A DNA stretch of 30,359 bases, taken from assembly GCA_002331465.1 (NCBI GenBank), contig DCYM01000242.1, positions 1-30,359 of the forward strand. The letters run 5' to 3'. The DNA is from Candidatus Neomicrothrix sp. UBA2110 (GTDB taxonomy: Bacteria; Actinomycetota; Acidimicrobiia; Acidimicrobiales; Poriferisodalaceae). Below, one piece after another: positions 7,822 through 16,001 of this stretch; within the stretch, counting starts at the first letter, position 1, and every line of letters starts with the position of its first letter. A program made the position numbers and the translations under genes. A model generated the notes under the pieces. It had not been told where the DNA came from, ran no database searches, and saw only the letters and a list, made by a program, of their open reading frames with translations.

Positions 7822-8919
7822 GTGAATCGTCTCGTCGCTCTGTGTCTTCCCGGAGGGCCCTCTTTCGTTGATGCCGTTCAACGCGTATGGGACGAAGGCG
7901 ATGCTGTGTTTCCGGTGGATCAACGGCTCCCCAAACAATCACAATCGGACTTGTTTGAACATATGGGAGTATCGGCGATCGTTGACTCTTCGGGCGTTAC
8001 TCCTGTAACGGGTAGACCTGTCGACGCGGGAGACGCGTTGGTCGTCGCAACCAGTGGAAGCACAGGCGTGCCGAAGGGTGTCGTACTCACCCATGACGCT
8101 TTGGCAGCTAACGCCCGTGCGACAAATTCTTATATTGGCGCTGAGCACAACGTGGATAAGTGGTTGGCTTGTCTGCCTCTGAGCCACGTAGGAGGGTTTT
8201 CTGTCATAGTCCGAGCGCTCCAATCCGGGATAGCTCTTGAAGTGCACAATGGATTCGAGGCTGATCGAGTAATCGAAGCTGCCCGCAACGGAGCGACTCT
8301 CGTCTCGCTCGTACCCACAGCAATGAGCCGTATCGATGTGGCGCTCTTCAGAAAGGTCCTAGTCGGCGGCTCGGCTGTACCACCGAGCCGTCCACCTAAC
8401 GTGGTTGCGACCTATGGGATGACAGAAACTGGCAGTGGGGTTGTCTATGACGGCCGTCCGCTTGACGAAGTCGAGCTTCGAATAGATCAAGACGAAATAC
8501 AACTTCGATGCCCAATGCTCCTCAGGTGTTATAGAGATGGCGCCGATCCGAGAACGAACGATGGGTGGTTCCCCACAGGTGACGCAGGCAGCTTGGACAG
8601 TGATGGTTTGCTCACTGTCCACGGTCGAAAAGGCGACATGATTATCACAGGTGGCGAAAATGTTTGGCCCGTCGCGGTTGAACGAATACTTGAGAAAGTG
8701 CCGGGGGTGGCGGAGTGCGCAATCGTTGGACGTCCCGACGCGGAGTGGGGCCAAGTTGTCACAGCCGTAGTCGTACCTTCGGCGGAACCTCCAACTATGG
8801 AAGAGATCCGCGAACATGTGAAAGCTTCGCTCCCCGGATACTGTGCTCCTCGCGATCTTGAGCTAACGGATCGGCTCCCTCGGACCGCGTTAGGAAAGTT
8901 GCAACGGCACCTTTTGTGA
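7822..8919 (+). CDS. menE: o-Succinylbenzoate-CoA ligase
   Basis: This 365-residue AMP-forming ligase activates o-succinylbenzoate to its CoA thioester in menaquinone synthesis. It shows the P-loop-like ATSGSTGVPKG motif, YGMTETGSG (adenylation), PTGDAGSLDSDG, KGDMIITGGENV and the C-terminal catalytic Lys in RTALGKLQRHLL. It is much shorter than E. coli MenE (451) but similar to the short actinobacterial form, so it is not truncated. The start is GTG 7822. It lies on the plus strand, tail to tail with the merR-menF-D-H-C operon, and may be read from the psuG-TSUP transcript since only 21 bases separate it from the TSUP gene. Confidence 0.9.
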   Translation: MNRLVALCLPGGPSFVDAVQRVWDEGDAVFPVDQRLPKQSQSDLFEHMGVSAIVDSSGVTPVTGRPVDAGDALVVATSGSTGVPKGVVLTHDALAANARATNSYIGAEHNVDKWLACLPLSHVGGFSVIVRALQSGIALEVHNGFEADRVIEAARNGATLVSLVPTAMSRIDVALFRKVLVGGSAVPPSRPPNVVATYGMTETGSGVVYDGRPLDEVELRIDQDEIQLRCPMLLRCYRDGADPRTNDGWFPTGDAGSLDSDGLLTVHGRKGDMIITGGENVWPVAVERILEKVPGVAECAIVGRPDAEWGQVVTAVVVPSAEPPTMEEIREHVKASLPGYCAPRDLELTDRLPRTALGKLQRHLL

Positions 8920-8936
8920 AATCGGAGTGTTGGTGA

Positions 8937-8958
8937 ATCTTTGCTACCGGCGAAAGAT
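8937..8958. terminator. Possible hairpin between convergent menE and menC
   Basis: ATCTTT (8937-8942) and AAAGAT (8953-8958) form a perfect six-base inverted repeat with a 10-base loop that could tighten through GC pairs. It sits at the junction of the convergent menE and menC genes and overlaps the menC stop. There is no clear U-run on either side, so termination activity is uncertain. Confidence 0.25.
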
Positions 8959-9891
8959 GCGTCCCTTAACTGGCTGTACGTCCTCAGGTAACTCATCGAC
9001 GAAGAGAGCCGCTGTGCCGAGTCCGTGAATCTCATGTGGAGCGAGGTCGAGCGCCAGATCTCTAGCTGCTCTGAGCGCAATCGGTCCATCTAGAAATGAT
9101 GAAATTAGAACGCGAATGTTGTGTTCGTCAGCTCGAGAAGCGAGTTGACGAGTGAAGCCGGGGCCACCTAAGACGGAAGGTTTCAAGACGAACGTGTGAG
9201 CCGCTTTGAGTTCCAAAATGCGGTCTATTTGAAGTGCGCCGCTTAGGTGTTCGTCAGCCCCTATGTTGAGACCAGTTCGTGTGCTTATTGCACGCCAGTC
9301 GGAAGGGTCTTGGGTAGGTTCTTCGACGAGGTCGATTTGCTCGTCGGCAACTGCACGCAGCACCTGGGATGCTTCGTTGGTTGACCAACCACCATTGGCG
9401 TCCAGCCGAAGAAGGGCTTTTTCGTTGGTCAGCGTTGCGGCGACGCGGATTCTCTCGATGTCGGCGCTGGTGTTGGTTGCCGCGACCTTGAGCTTTATTG
9501 CGGGATAACCGGCATCGATCGCTTGAGCAACCTGGGTCTCGACGTCGAAAATTTCAGACGCGCCCACTAATGCTTGAACCGCGATCGATGCAGGCGGCAA
9601 AGAGTCTCCTCTTTTCGCGAAAGCTAAATACTCCAAAGCGGTTGCTGCCCCGCTTAATGCTGCGGGAGAAGTAGGTAACTGTTCTGGATCCTGAACCCAG
9701 TTATTGAGGGCGGTCTCAGCTTCTTGGAACGATTCAAGACCGAATCCTGGTAGGGGAGAGGCCTCTCCGTAACCATAAAATTTTCCCTCTTGAACAGATA
9801 TTTCGATGACATGTCGTTCACTTGTGCTGCCATGCGCTGTTACGAGAGGACTACGAAGATGAAGCACCCGTCTCTGCAGCGTTATGAGCAC
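8944..9891 (-). CDS. menC: o-Succinylbenzoate synthase
   Basis: This 315-residue enolase-superfamily dehydratase converts SHCHC to o-succinylbenzoate. The superfamily catalytic set is intact: Lys133 and Lys135 (KLK), metal ligands Asp164 (LDANGGW), Glu190 (LVEEPT) and Asp213 (GADEH), and the second acid/base Lys237 (LKPSVLGG). The N-terminal capping domain is present, including HGSTSERHVIEI. It overlaps menH by 10 bases and is the last gene of the men operon. Confidence 0.93.
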   Translation of the reverse strand: MLITLQRRVLHLRSPLVTAHGSTSERHVIEISVQEGKFYGYGEASPLPGFGLESFQEAETALNNWVQDPEQLPTSPAALSGAATALEYLAFAKRGDSLPPASIAVQALVGASEIFDVETQVAQAIDAGYPAIKLKVAATNTSADIERIRVAATLTNEKALLRLDANGGWSTNEASQVLRAVADEQIDLVEEPTQDPSDWRAISTRTGLNIGADEHLSGALQIDRILELKAAHTFVLKPSVLGGPGFTRQLASRADEHNIRVLISSFLDGPIALRAARDLALDLAPHEIHGLGTAALFVDELPEDVQPVKGRIFRR

Positions 9892-10688
9892 CCGAAATGC
9901 TCCAAGATTGCAGCCGCGGTTGCGTCGGGTTGTTCGAGATGAGTTGCATGACCCGATTCGTTAATAACGCGATGGACGCCGCGCGGTAACTTTGTTGCCA
10001 TTTCTTCGGCGATTCCCCGAAATTTTTGGTCATGTTCCCCTGAGAGGAGAAGTGTTGGTACCTCAAGGTTTTTGAGCTTTTCATGCAGCGGAGGCATTGT
10101 TCCCGTACCACTCGCGCGAAGACTATTTGCGAGACCTAAGGGGTGGCTGGAACGCCGTTGGCGTAGAGATCCGGCCCACTGCTCGGAAGTTAGTCGGCCC
10201 TGAAGGCTGGTCCACATTGGTGAATCCACCCAACTATCGACAAAGCTCATGATTCCTTTTTGGGAAATTGAATTCGCTAGGTTGCGATCGCTATTCAGGC
10301 GTTGGAGCCGTTCGTCATTGTCGACAATTCCAGGGCTTGCGCCGATGAGAGCAAGGGAACTGACCATCGCAGGGTGGTTTATTGCGAGTGTGAGTCCTAT
10401 GCGACCGCCGAGTGAGTAACCAACAACGTGGACCCGAGGGGTATCAAGTTGCGCGAGTAGCGCTGTGAGTTGTCGCGAGATGTTAGGCAGTGAATAGGGG
10501 TCTAAAGATGATGGTGATTCGCTTTGGCCATGACCAATTAAGTCCGGGATGATTCTGTGGCCCGTCAGTCGTTCGGCTAATGGCTCCATTGCTAAAGCTG
10601 AACCTGTGAAGCCATGCAGGATCAAAAGCGGGTCCCCGCTACCGAAGACGCTGACTTCTAAGCGAACTCCATCACAAGTCAGTTTCAT
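9882..10688 (-). CDS. menH: Alpha/beta hydrolase, probable SHCHC synthase MenH
   Basis: This 268-residue alpha/beta-hydrolase-fold protein has LILHGFTGS (22-30), the nucleophile elbow GYSLGG (Ser92), an acidic residue in SGEHDQ and the catalytic His248 in GHATHLEQP. MenH eliminates pyruvate from SEPHCHC to give SHCHC. The fold alone would allow other hydrolase roles, but the position between menD (4-base overlap) and menC (10-base overlap) makes MenH the sensible assignment. Confidence 0.87.
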   Translation of the reverse strand: MKLTCDGVRLEVSVFGSGDPLLILHGFTGSALAMEPLAERLTGHRIIPDLIGHGQSESPSSLDPYSLPNISRQLTALLAQLDTPRVHVVGYSLGGRIGLTLAINHPAMVSSLALIGASPGIVDNDERLQRLNSDRNLANSISQKGIMSFVDSWVDSPMWTSLQGRLTSEQWAGSLRQRRSSHPLGLANSLRASGTGTMPPLHEKLKNLEVPTLLLSGEHDQKFRGIAEEMATKLPRGVHRVINESGHATHLEQPDATAAAILEHFGCS

Positions 10689-12388
10689 ATTGAAGCGACT
10701 GATTGCTGAATGGCTTGGCTAATCCGCTGGTGCTGATCCAGATCAAGGTCGGCATCAACGGGGATGGTGATTACTCGCAGCCCGCCGTGCCGTTCCAAGT
10801 GAACGGTCAAGGTTTGCAGATCAGTTACTTGCCTGTGTTCGATCTCTAAAGCTTTGACGACTTCGCTGATGTTCAGATTTTGTGGTGTCGTAAAGAGTTG
10901 CTGGAACAGGCTGGCGTCAACGACTTTAGAGATCGGTAGGTAGTCGAAGATGCCGCCACCTTGGTTCTCAACCACGATGATGGTCAACGTTAGGTCGTCG
11001 TTGATCGCGGCGACCAGACCACCGAGGTCGTGCTGAAAGGCTAAGTCGCCGATCAGCAGTGTTGTTGGGCGGCCCGAAGCTGCGGCCCCGGCAGCACTGG
11101 AGATCATTCCGTCGATTCCGCTTGCGCCCCGATTCCCGTGCACCACAAGTGGATCTGATCGATATTCCAAAAAGCTGTCGACATCGCGAACTGGCATTGA
11201 ATTAGATACATACAGCAGGTGATCTTTCGGCAACCGGCGCCCTAATTCTCGAGCGACAGCGGGCTGCAACAGTGTCTCGTTATCAAGAATTAGATCGATA
11301 GCAGCGGTTGCAGTTGCATCGGCCTCGAGCCATTGTCGCCGCCAACTGGGATCGAACATTGATGGATTGATGAGCTCGGAGATTGATTGGAGCCCTTCGG
11401 GCCCAGCAGAGACCAGCTCGGTAACCGTGAAGCTGGGGTCGGACCAACTGTTTGATGGATCAAACATGGTCATTGGGGGCCGATGCTGCTCCAGCCACAA
11501 ACGCAGAGGTTTGCAAGTTGGAGCGCCTCCCAACCGAACCACTATTTGTGGAACGGCATTGTCGGCCCAGGTGGACCGAAGAAGATGGTCATGATGGTTG
11601 ATCACTGCAACGTCGTGTGCTGGGACTCGCAATTGGGAAAGTGGCTCTGCGAGAAGTGGGTACCCGGTCTTTTTGCAGAAATCTTGGACCGCAGCCCGCC
11701 ATCTCGTTCCAGTGTGCATTGGCCCCGCAACAACTATTCCTCGGGGTTTGTTCTCGAAACTGGCCGCTAAACGTTTAGCAACATGGAAATCCAGACTTAG
11801 CTTGGGCGGTTCGAGAAATAGCGGTTCGATGGGTGGAGGTCCGTCGGTTTCACCTTGAGGTTCGAGAGGTTCTCGAAATGGCCAGTCAAGATGTACTGGC
11901 CCCGGGCGTAGTCCCATCGCGGTTTGAACAGCGCGTGCCGCGGCCCGTTGAAACCAAATTGTTGACGACTGGTCTGCGATCGGTAATTCGGTGAACCATC
12001 GGACGCTGCTGCCATAGATGTTGGTTTGGTCAATGGTTTGGCCCGCCCCCCATCCCCGCAACTCAGGAGGCCGATTGGCGGTCAAGACGATCATTGGGGT
12101 CTCTGACCAGTGAGCCTCAGTAATTGCCGGGAGGTAGTTTGCGGCGGCGGTTCCCGAAGTGCAGACGAGCGCTACCGGTTTGTTGGACGACTTGGCAAGC
12201 CCTAACGCGAAGAAAGCAGCGGAGCGTTCATCAAGTCGAATCCAGGTTCGCAATCCAGGGGTGTTGGCCAATGTGAGCGCCAATGGTGTTGATCTGGAAC
12301 CGGGAGAGATAACGAAATGTTCAACACCTTGGGCTACGAGTTCTGTTGCGAAAGCTGCACAGGCGTCGTACACCGGGTCGGTAGTCAT
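10685..12388 (-). CDS. menD: SEPHCHC synthase (ThDP-dependent MenD)
   Basis: This 567-residue thiamine-diphosphate enzyme joins isochorismate and 2-oxoglutarate. The N-terminal PYR domain has VISPGSRSTPLAL (about 23-35) and VCTSGTAAANYLPA. The C-terminal PP domain has HGNRGASGIDG and the ThDP/Mg motif beginning GDLAFQHDLGGL. Length is close to E. coli MenD (556). It overlaps menH by 4 bases; menF ends 4 bases upstream of its start, so the operon is fully coupled. Confidence 0.96.
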   Translation of the reverse strand: MTTDPVYDACAAFATELVAQGVEHFVISPGSRSTPLALTLANTPGLRTWIRLDERSAAFFALGLAKSSNKPVALVCTSGTAAANYLPAITEAHWSETPMIVLTANRPPELRGWGAGQTIDQTNIYGSSVRWFTELPIADQSSTIWFQRAAARAVQTAMGLRPGPVHLDWPFREPLEPQGETDGPPPIEPLFLEPPKLSLDFHVAKRLAASFENKPRGIVVAGPMHTGTRWRAAVQDFCKKTGYPLLAEPLSQLRVPAHDVAVINHHDHLLRSTWADNAVPQIVVRLGGAPTCKPLRLWLEQHRPPMTMFDPSNSWSDPSFTVTELVSAGPEGLQSISELINPSMFDPSWRRQWLEADATATAAIDLILDNETLLQPAVARELGRRLPKDHLLYVSNSMPVRDVDSFLEYRSDPLVVHGNRGASGIDGMISSAAGAAASGRPTTLLIGDLAFQHDLGGLVAAINDDLTLTIIVVENQGGGIFDYLPISKVVDASLFQQLFTTPQNLNISEVVKALEIEHRQVTDLQTLTVHLERHGGLRVITIPVDADLDLDQHQRISQAIQQSVASI

Positions 12389-12392
12389 TGGA

Positions 12393-13673
12393 TTACGGGG
12401 TTAAGTCGAGAGCGCCTAGAAGAGCTTCGAACTTCGTAGCGGTTTCAGCGAGTTCATGCTCGGGCTCGGCGCCTTCAACAATCCCACCTCCGGCGAAGAG
12501 AGTGAGAGATTGGTTGTCGAGCAGGGCTGATCTGAGCGCAACTCGGAACTCACCATGACCTTCGAGCGTCATCCAACCAACCGGAGCCGCGTACCAGCCG
12601 CGATCCATGGATTCGTTTTGATCAATCCAATCTTGAGCGCTTTGTCTTGGTAAACCAGCTACAGCGGGCGTCGGGTGCAGCGCCGCTACCAGATCGAGAA
12701 TGTGGGTGCCGTGGGCGACGGTGCCTCCGATTGGCGTGTGTAGATGCTGAATACGGCGCAGCTTCATCACTCCGGTAGGGCTAGGGGGATCTAACGCGAC
12801 TCCAGCAGCGGTGAGTGCTTCAGTGATGTCGCTCACGACGATGTCGTGTTCATTGCGTTCTTTCGGGCTGGATAGCAATTCAGCCCGAAATTGGGCATCG
12901 GCGCCGGGGTGTTCATGGCGAGGTCGCGAGCCTGCCAAAGCCGCGGTTTCGACTCTGTTGAGACGGGCACTGACAAGTCGTTCGGGACTAGCACCCAGAA
13001 ATATTTGAGTTCCGTGTGCTAGAGCGAAGGTCGCACACGAAGGATGCCTGCGTTTCAACCGTTCTAAAACGGCTGCAGGATTGAGGTGGGCCGGAACGGA
13101 TAGCGAACGAGCGGTCACTACTTTGGTCATTTTGTGATCGTTAATTTGTGAAAGTGCGCGCGAAACGAGGTCTAGGTAATGGGTGTCTTCATGATGATCA
13201 ACCTTTTCCACCCATCCAAGGTTGTTATCGAAACTAGAAGTTAAGGATGGCAAGTCTGCGCCATCGACATGGGTGAGCCAAGTCGAGCCTTTAGAGCGCA
13301 CCACGAACACTTCGGGTAACACCAATTCGCCTCCACCGAAGACCGCCCAGTCGGGGTGACGTTCGATTTCGCGATCGCTGAACGCAAAGCCTCCCACTAG
13401 GACTCCCGAGGAAAATTCCGGACCCGGTTCACCAATTATTCGGATATTCAGTGTGCTCAAAGCTTCCCGTACAGAAGTAAATCGTCCCTGGCGTTCTTCG
13501 GCCCGAAACGTTCGCGCTACGCCAAGTGCGGCGAATTCAAAATCTTCATCAGGTACAGCCCAATACGCTTTTTGAAAGTGCTTTGAGGTAGCCCAAAGCG
13601 CCAAAGGATCAACAGATTCACATAGGCGCCTTTGCACCAGTGTCAACGTTGCAGTTTCGGCCAAGGTACTCAT
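12393..13673 (-). CDS. menF: Isochorismate synthase
   Basis: This 426-residue chorismate-binding enzyme isomerises chorismate to isochorismate, the committed step towards menaquinone. The C-terminal catalytic domain shows KVVTARS (with the general-base Lys), FLGASPERLVS, ALAGSRPR, SPKERNEHDIVV, LHPTPAVAGLPR, DRGWYAAPVGW and AGGGIVEGAEPEHE. An EntC/DhbC-like siderophore role is possible for the family, but the surrounding menD-H-C make MenF clear. Its start overlaps the merR stop by 4 bases, tying its translation to the regulator. Confidence 0.94.
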   Translation of the reverse strand: MSTLAETATLTLVQRRLCESVDPLALWATSKHFQKAYWAVPDEDFEFAALGVARTFRAEERQGRFTSVREALSTLNIRIIGEPGPEFSSGVLVGGFAFSDREIERHPDWAVFGGGELVLPEVFVVRSKGSTWLTHVDGADLPSLTSSFDNNLGWVEKVDHHEDTHYLDLVSRALSQINDHKMTKVVTARSLSVPAHLNPAAVLERLKRRHPSCATFALAHGTQIFLGASPERLVSARLNRVETAALAGSRPRHEHPGADAQFRAELLSSPKERNEHDIVVSDITEALTAAGVALDPPSPTGVMKLRRIQHLHTPIGGTVAHGTHILDLVAALHPTPAVAGLPRQSAQDWIDQNESMDRGWYAAPVGWMTLEGHGEFRVALRSALLDNQSLTLFAGGGIVEGAEPEHELAETATKFEALLGALDLTP

Positions 13674-14317
13674 GACTGAAGGCCGTCCGCCAAAAGGTAA
13701 CGACCTACTTGTTCGATCAAGGTCTGTCGAAAATGTTGAGCCACCAATTCAGTCACGACTGGGATGATGTTTTCAACAGTTGCCGCCTGCGATGAGTTTT
13801 CTTCACCGGAAAGTTGATCGGCGAACAACGCCACTGCATCTTTGGCGACGCTCTCCACATGATCGGCGTGACGCACGGCAAGTTGTATGAGCTGATCGAA
13901 AGGCACGCCAGCGTCGAGTAGTCCGGCGCCTGCCTTGAGCATCGTGAGCGTCTCAAGCCCGAACCTATCGCCGCCTGTTCTAGTCGGCCGAATTAGGCCT
14001 GCATCAACGGCGAGGTGCACAATCTCAGCGTTGACACCCGAGGTCTCTACCAATTCATCAAAGGTGAGCGATTCAGTGACGTTATTGAGCGAATTTAAAA
14101 GTGGGTGCGCTGCGGATTCAGTTAGGCGTTGGATTTGAGCCAAGCTGAATCCATCCTGTGAGAGTTGGCGGATCTCGGTAAGCCGAGACGCGTGAGAATC
14201 GTCATAGACCGCTACTCGTCCTTGTCGAACGGGCGGATGCAACACGCCGATTTTTTGGTAGTAGCGGATCGTGTCAACGCTGAGATCGGCGTCTCCAGCT
14301 AATTGCTCAACCCGCAT
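13670..14317 (-). CDS. MerR-family regulator heading the men operon
   Basis: This 215-residue protein begins with a MerR winged-helix domain (1-68: LSVDTIRYYQKIGVLHPP followed by the YDDSHASRLTEIRQL helix). Residues about 84-148 look like a second, degenerate copy: GVNAEIVHLAVDAGLIRP, then RFGLETLTMLKAGAGLLDAGV, aligning with the first copy. The C-terminal about 65 residues are helical and without a Cys metal-binding pattern, so a metal sensor is unlikely. The ligand is unknown. It is the first gene of merR-menF-D-H-C (4-base overlap with menF) and most likely controls its own promoter. The start ATG 14317 lies 6 bases after a TAGACT -10-like hexamer, suggesting a leaderless message. Confidence 0.87.
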   Translation of the reverse strand: MRVEQLAGDADLSVDTIRYYQKIGVLHPPVRQGRVAVYDDSHASRLTEIRQLSQDGFSLAQIQRLTESAAHPLLNSLNNVTESLTFDELVETSGVNAEIVHLAVDAGLIRPTRTGGDRFGLETLTMLKAGAGLLDAGVPFDQLIQLAVRHADHVESVAKDAVALFADQLSGEENSSQAATVENIIPVVTELVAQHFRQTLIEQVGRYLLADGLQS

Positions 14318-14361
14318 ATCCTTAGTCTAGGAGTAATCACTCCCAGAGTCACTACTCTTAG
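14318..14361 (-). promoter_or_regulatory. merR-men promoter with 35-base near-palindromic operator
   Basis: Bases 14327-14361 form an imperfect palindrome centred on 14344. It contains two perfect short inverted repeats, GGAGT-AATC-ACTCC (14330-14343) and AGAGT-CACT-ACTCT (14345-14358), one base apart. Reading the minus strand, TAGACT (14324-14329) is a -10 candidate six bases before the merR ATG. GTGACT (14347-14352, 17-base spacer) or TAGTGA (14349-14354, 19-base spacer) could be the -35. The palindrome centre thus falls in the spacer, the classical position for a MerR-type activator or repressor. The repeat is directly visible; the promoter boxes and autoregulation are inferred. Confidence 0.7.
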
Positions 14362-14382
14362 AATCTGATGGAGAGATAGCGC

Positions 14383-15918
14383 CTAGTTGATCTGCTTCTC
14401 CATCCCTTCCCAATACGGGGCGCGGAGCTTAAACTTCTGGAGTTTTCCAGTAGCAGTCCGAGCTAGTTCCTCTCTGACTTCAACTGAAGTTGGGCACTTA
14501 TAGTGAGCCATCTTGTCTCGGCAGTAATCAATGAGTTCTTGCTCGGTCACGGAATGGTCTTCGCCCAGCACCACGAGCGCTGTTACCGTCTCCCCCCACT
14601 TTTCGTGCGGTACCCCAATAACCGCCACTTCAGCTATCGCGGGGTGGCTAAAGATCACATCTTCGACTTCGATAGATGAGACGTTCTCGCCGCCAGAAAT
14701 AATTACGTCTTTTTTCCGGTCTGAGATGGTGACGTGATGTTCATCATCCATAATTCCGCCGTCGCCTGTGTGGAACCAGCCGTCGACGATGGCCTCGGCC
14801 GTAGCTTGGGGTTGTTCCCAATACCCCTCGAGCACCACGTTTGAACGGGCCAATATTTCGCCTTGTTGGTCGACGTCGATCTTTACTCCTATCGCCGGCG
14901 CACCCGCACGGCTCAGCTTTCGGGCTTTCTCTTGGGCGTCGAGGTCATCCCATTCAGAGCGGCACCGGTTCATTGTCAAAAGAGGCGACGTCTCAGTGAG
15001 ACCATAAATCTGAATAAATTCCCATCCCAACTCCTCTTGCATTCGGGCGATGGTTTGGGTCGGAGGCGGCGCGCCAGCGACGACCATTCTCACTCGCCCT
15101 TTGCCTGGAATTTCCCCTTCCCAGTCTTGAGCGGCGTCTAACACTGCTGCTACGACCGCGGGTGCCCCACACAGATAGGTGATGTCATGTTCCTCGACGC
15201 GGCGAAGAATTTCGTCACCTCGCACCTCTCGAAGTACCACATGTTTGCCTCCCATTCCGGTAATGGCGTAGGGCATTCCCCAGCCGTTGCAATGGAACAT
15301 TGGAAGGGTGTGAAGATAGTTATCCCTGTCACTCACCCCGGCGTGCCAACCAAAGGTTGTTGCGTTTACCCACAACGCCCTATGAGTTTGCTCCACACCT
15401 TTTGGTCGGGCGGTCGTCCCCGATGTGTAGTTAATTGTCGCTGTTGCGTCCTCGTCAGGAGTCCAGATCTGAGGCTCACCCCCGGCCAAATACATTTGGT
15501 CATCGCTGTCTGTGCCCATCACGACAAAGTGATCAACATCGATGTCTTTACACGTCTCCTCGAGGGAAGGATCGACTAGAAGCATCGATGCCCCACAGTG
15601 GTCAACGATGTAGGAGATCTCATCGTGGCTTAGCCGAAAGTTGATTGGCACAAATATTCGGCCGTACCCTGAAACTCCCCAAAATGAGGTCATCAGGCGT
15701 CCGCTATTTTGCGACACCATAGCTACGCGCTCGCCAACTCCGATACCTAAATCGTCAAGTTTCGCGGCCTGTTCGCGTACTTTGACACCGAATTCGCCCC
15801 AAGTGAGTTCGCCTAATCCGCCACCAGGCGTGTCAGGTTCATCTACAAGAGCGATGCGGTCGGCGTAGACGTTCTCGGCTCGGTATAAGAAATCGGAAAT
15901 CGTGAAAGGCACCTTCAT
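14383..15918 (-). CDS. AMP-dependent acyl-CoA synthetase
   Basis: This is an ANL-superfamily ligase, 511 residues from the chosen start. Motifs in order: NYTSGTTARPKG (ATP loop), a mid-region LPMFHCNGWG, IYGLTETSP, DGWFHTGDGG, SDRKKDVIISGGENVSS and the catalytic C-terminal Lys in RTATGKLQKFKLR. It forms an acyl-AMP then an acyl-CoA, probably from a fatty or other carboxylic acid; chain length cannot be read. The frame is open to an ATG at 15957, but ATG 15918 is preferred because GAGGGAA lies just upstream and the family N-terminus begins there. It ends 65 bases before merR on the same strand, yet the operator in between suggests a separate men promoter. It is divergent to the exonuclease. 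Confidence 0.9.
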   Translation of the reverse strand: MKVPFTISDFLYRAENVYADRIALVDEPDTPGGGLGELTWGEFGVKVREQAAKLDDLGIGVGERVAMVSQNSGRLMTSFWGVSGYGRIFVPINFRLSHDEISYIVDHCGASMLLVDPSLEETCKDIDVDHFVVMGTDSDDQMYLAGGEPQIWTPDEDATATINYTSGTTARPKGVEQTHRALWVNATTFGWHAGVSDRDNYLHTLPMFHCNGWGMPYAITGMGGKHVVLREVRGDEILRRVEEHDITYLCGAPAVVAAVLDAAQDWEGEIPGKGRVRMVVAGAPPPTQTIARMQEELGWEFIQIYGLTETSPLLTMNRCRSEWDDLDAQEKARKLSRAGAPAIGVKIDVDQQGEILARSNVVLEGYWEQPQATAEAIVDGWFHTGDGGIMDDEHHVTISDRKKDVIISGGENVSSIEVEDVIFSHPAIAEVAVIGVPHEKWGETVTALVVLGEDHSVTEQELIDYCRDKMAHYKCPTSVEVREELARTATGKLQKFKLRAPYWEGMEKQIN

Positions 15919-15977
15919 GATGTGTTCCCTCGGTCTAGTGCTCGATGTCGAGGCCAACAGTAGACCGGTAAGGTCCT

Positions 15978-16001
15978 ATGAAGTCCAATGAGATGACTTA
16001 A
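15978..16001 (+). other. Seven-codon mini-ORF abutting the exonuclease start
   Basis: ATG 15978 opens a reading frame of seven codons (MKSNEMT) whose TAA stop ends at 16001, directly before the exonuclease ATG at 16002. An AAGG a few bases upstream of 15978 could serve as its ribosome site, whereas the exonuclease ATG has no obvious site of its own. A ribosome finishing the mini-ORF could re-initiate on the exonuclease. It could equally be chance in an 83-base gap. Confidence 0.3.

Noticed and set aside
7822..8919. Short MenE as a possible truncation
   Set aside because: All core ligase motifs including the C-terminal Lys are present, and about 360 residues is typical for actinobacterial MenE.
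14863..15579. Plus-strand open frames inside the acyl-CoA synthetase gene
   Set aside because: They lie antisense to a gene with complete ANL motifs, show no recognisable domains and have Arg/Cys/Ser-rich shadow composition.
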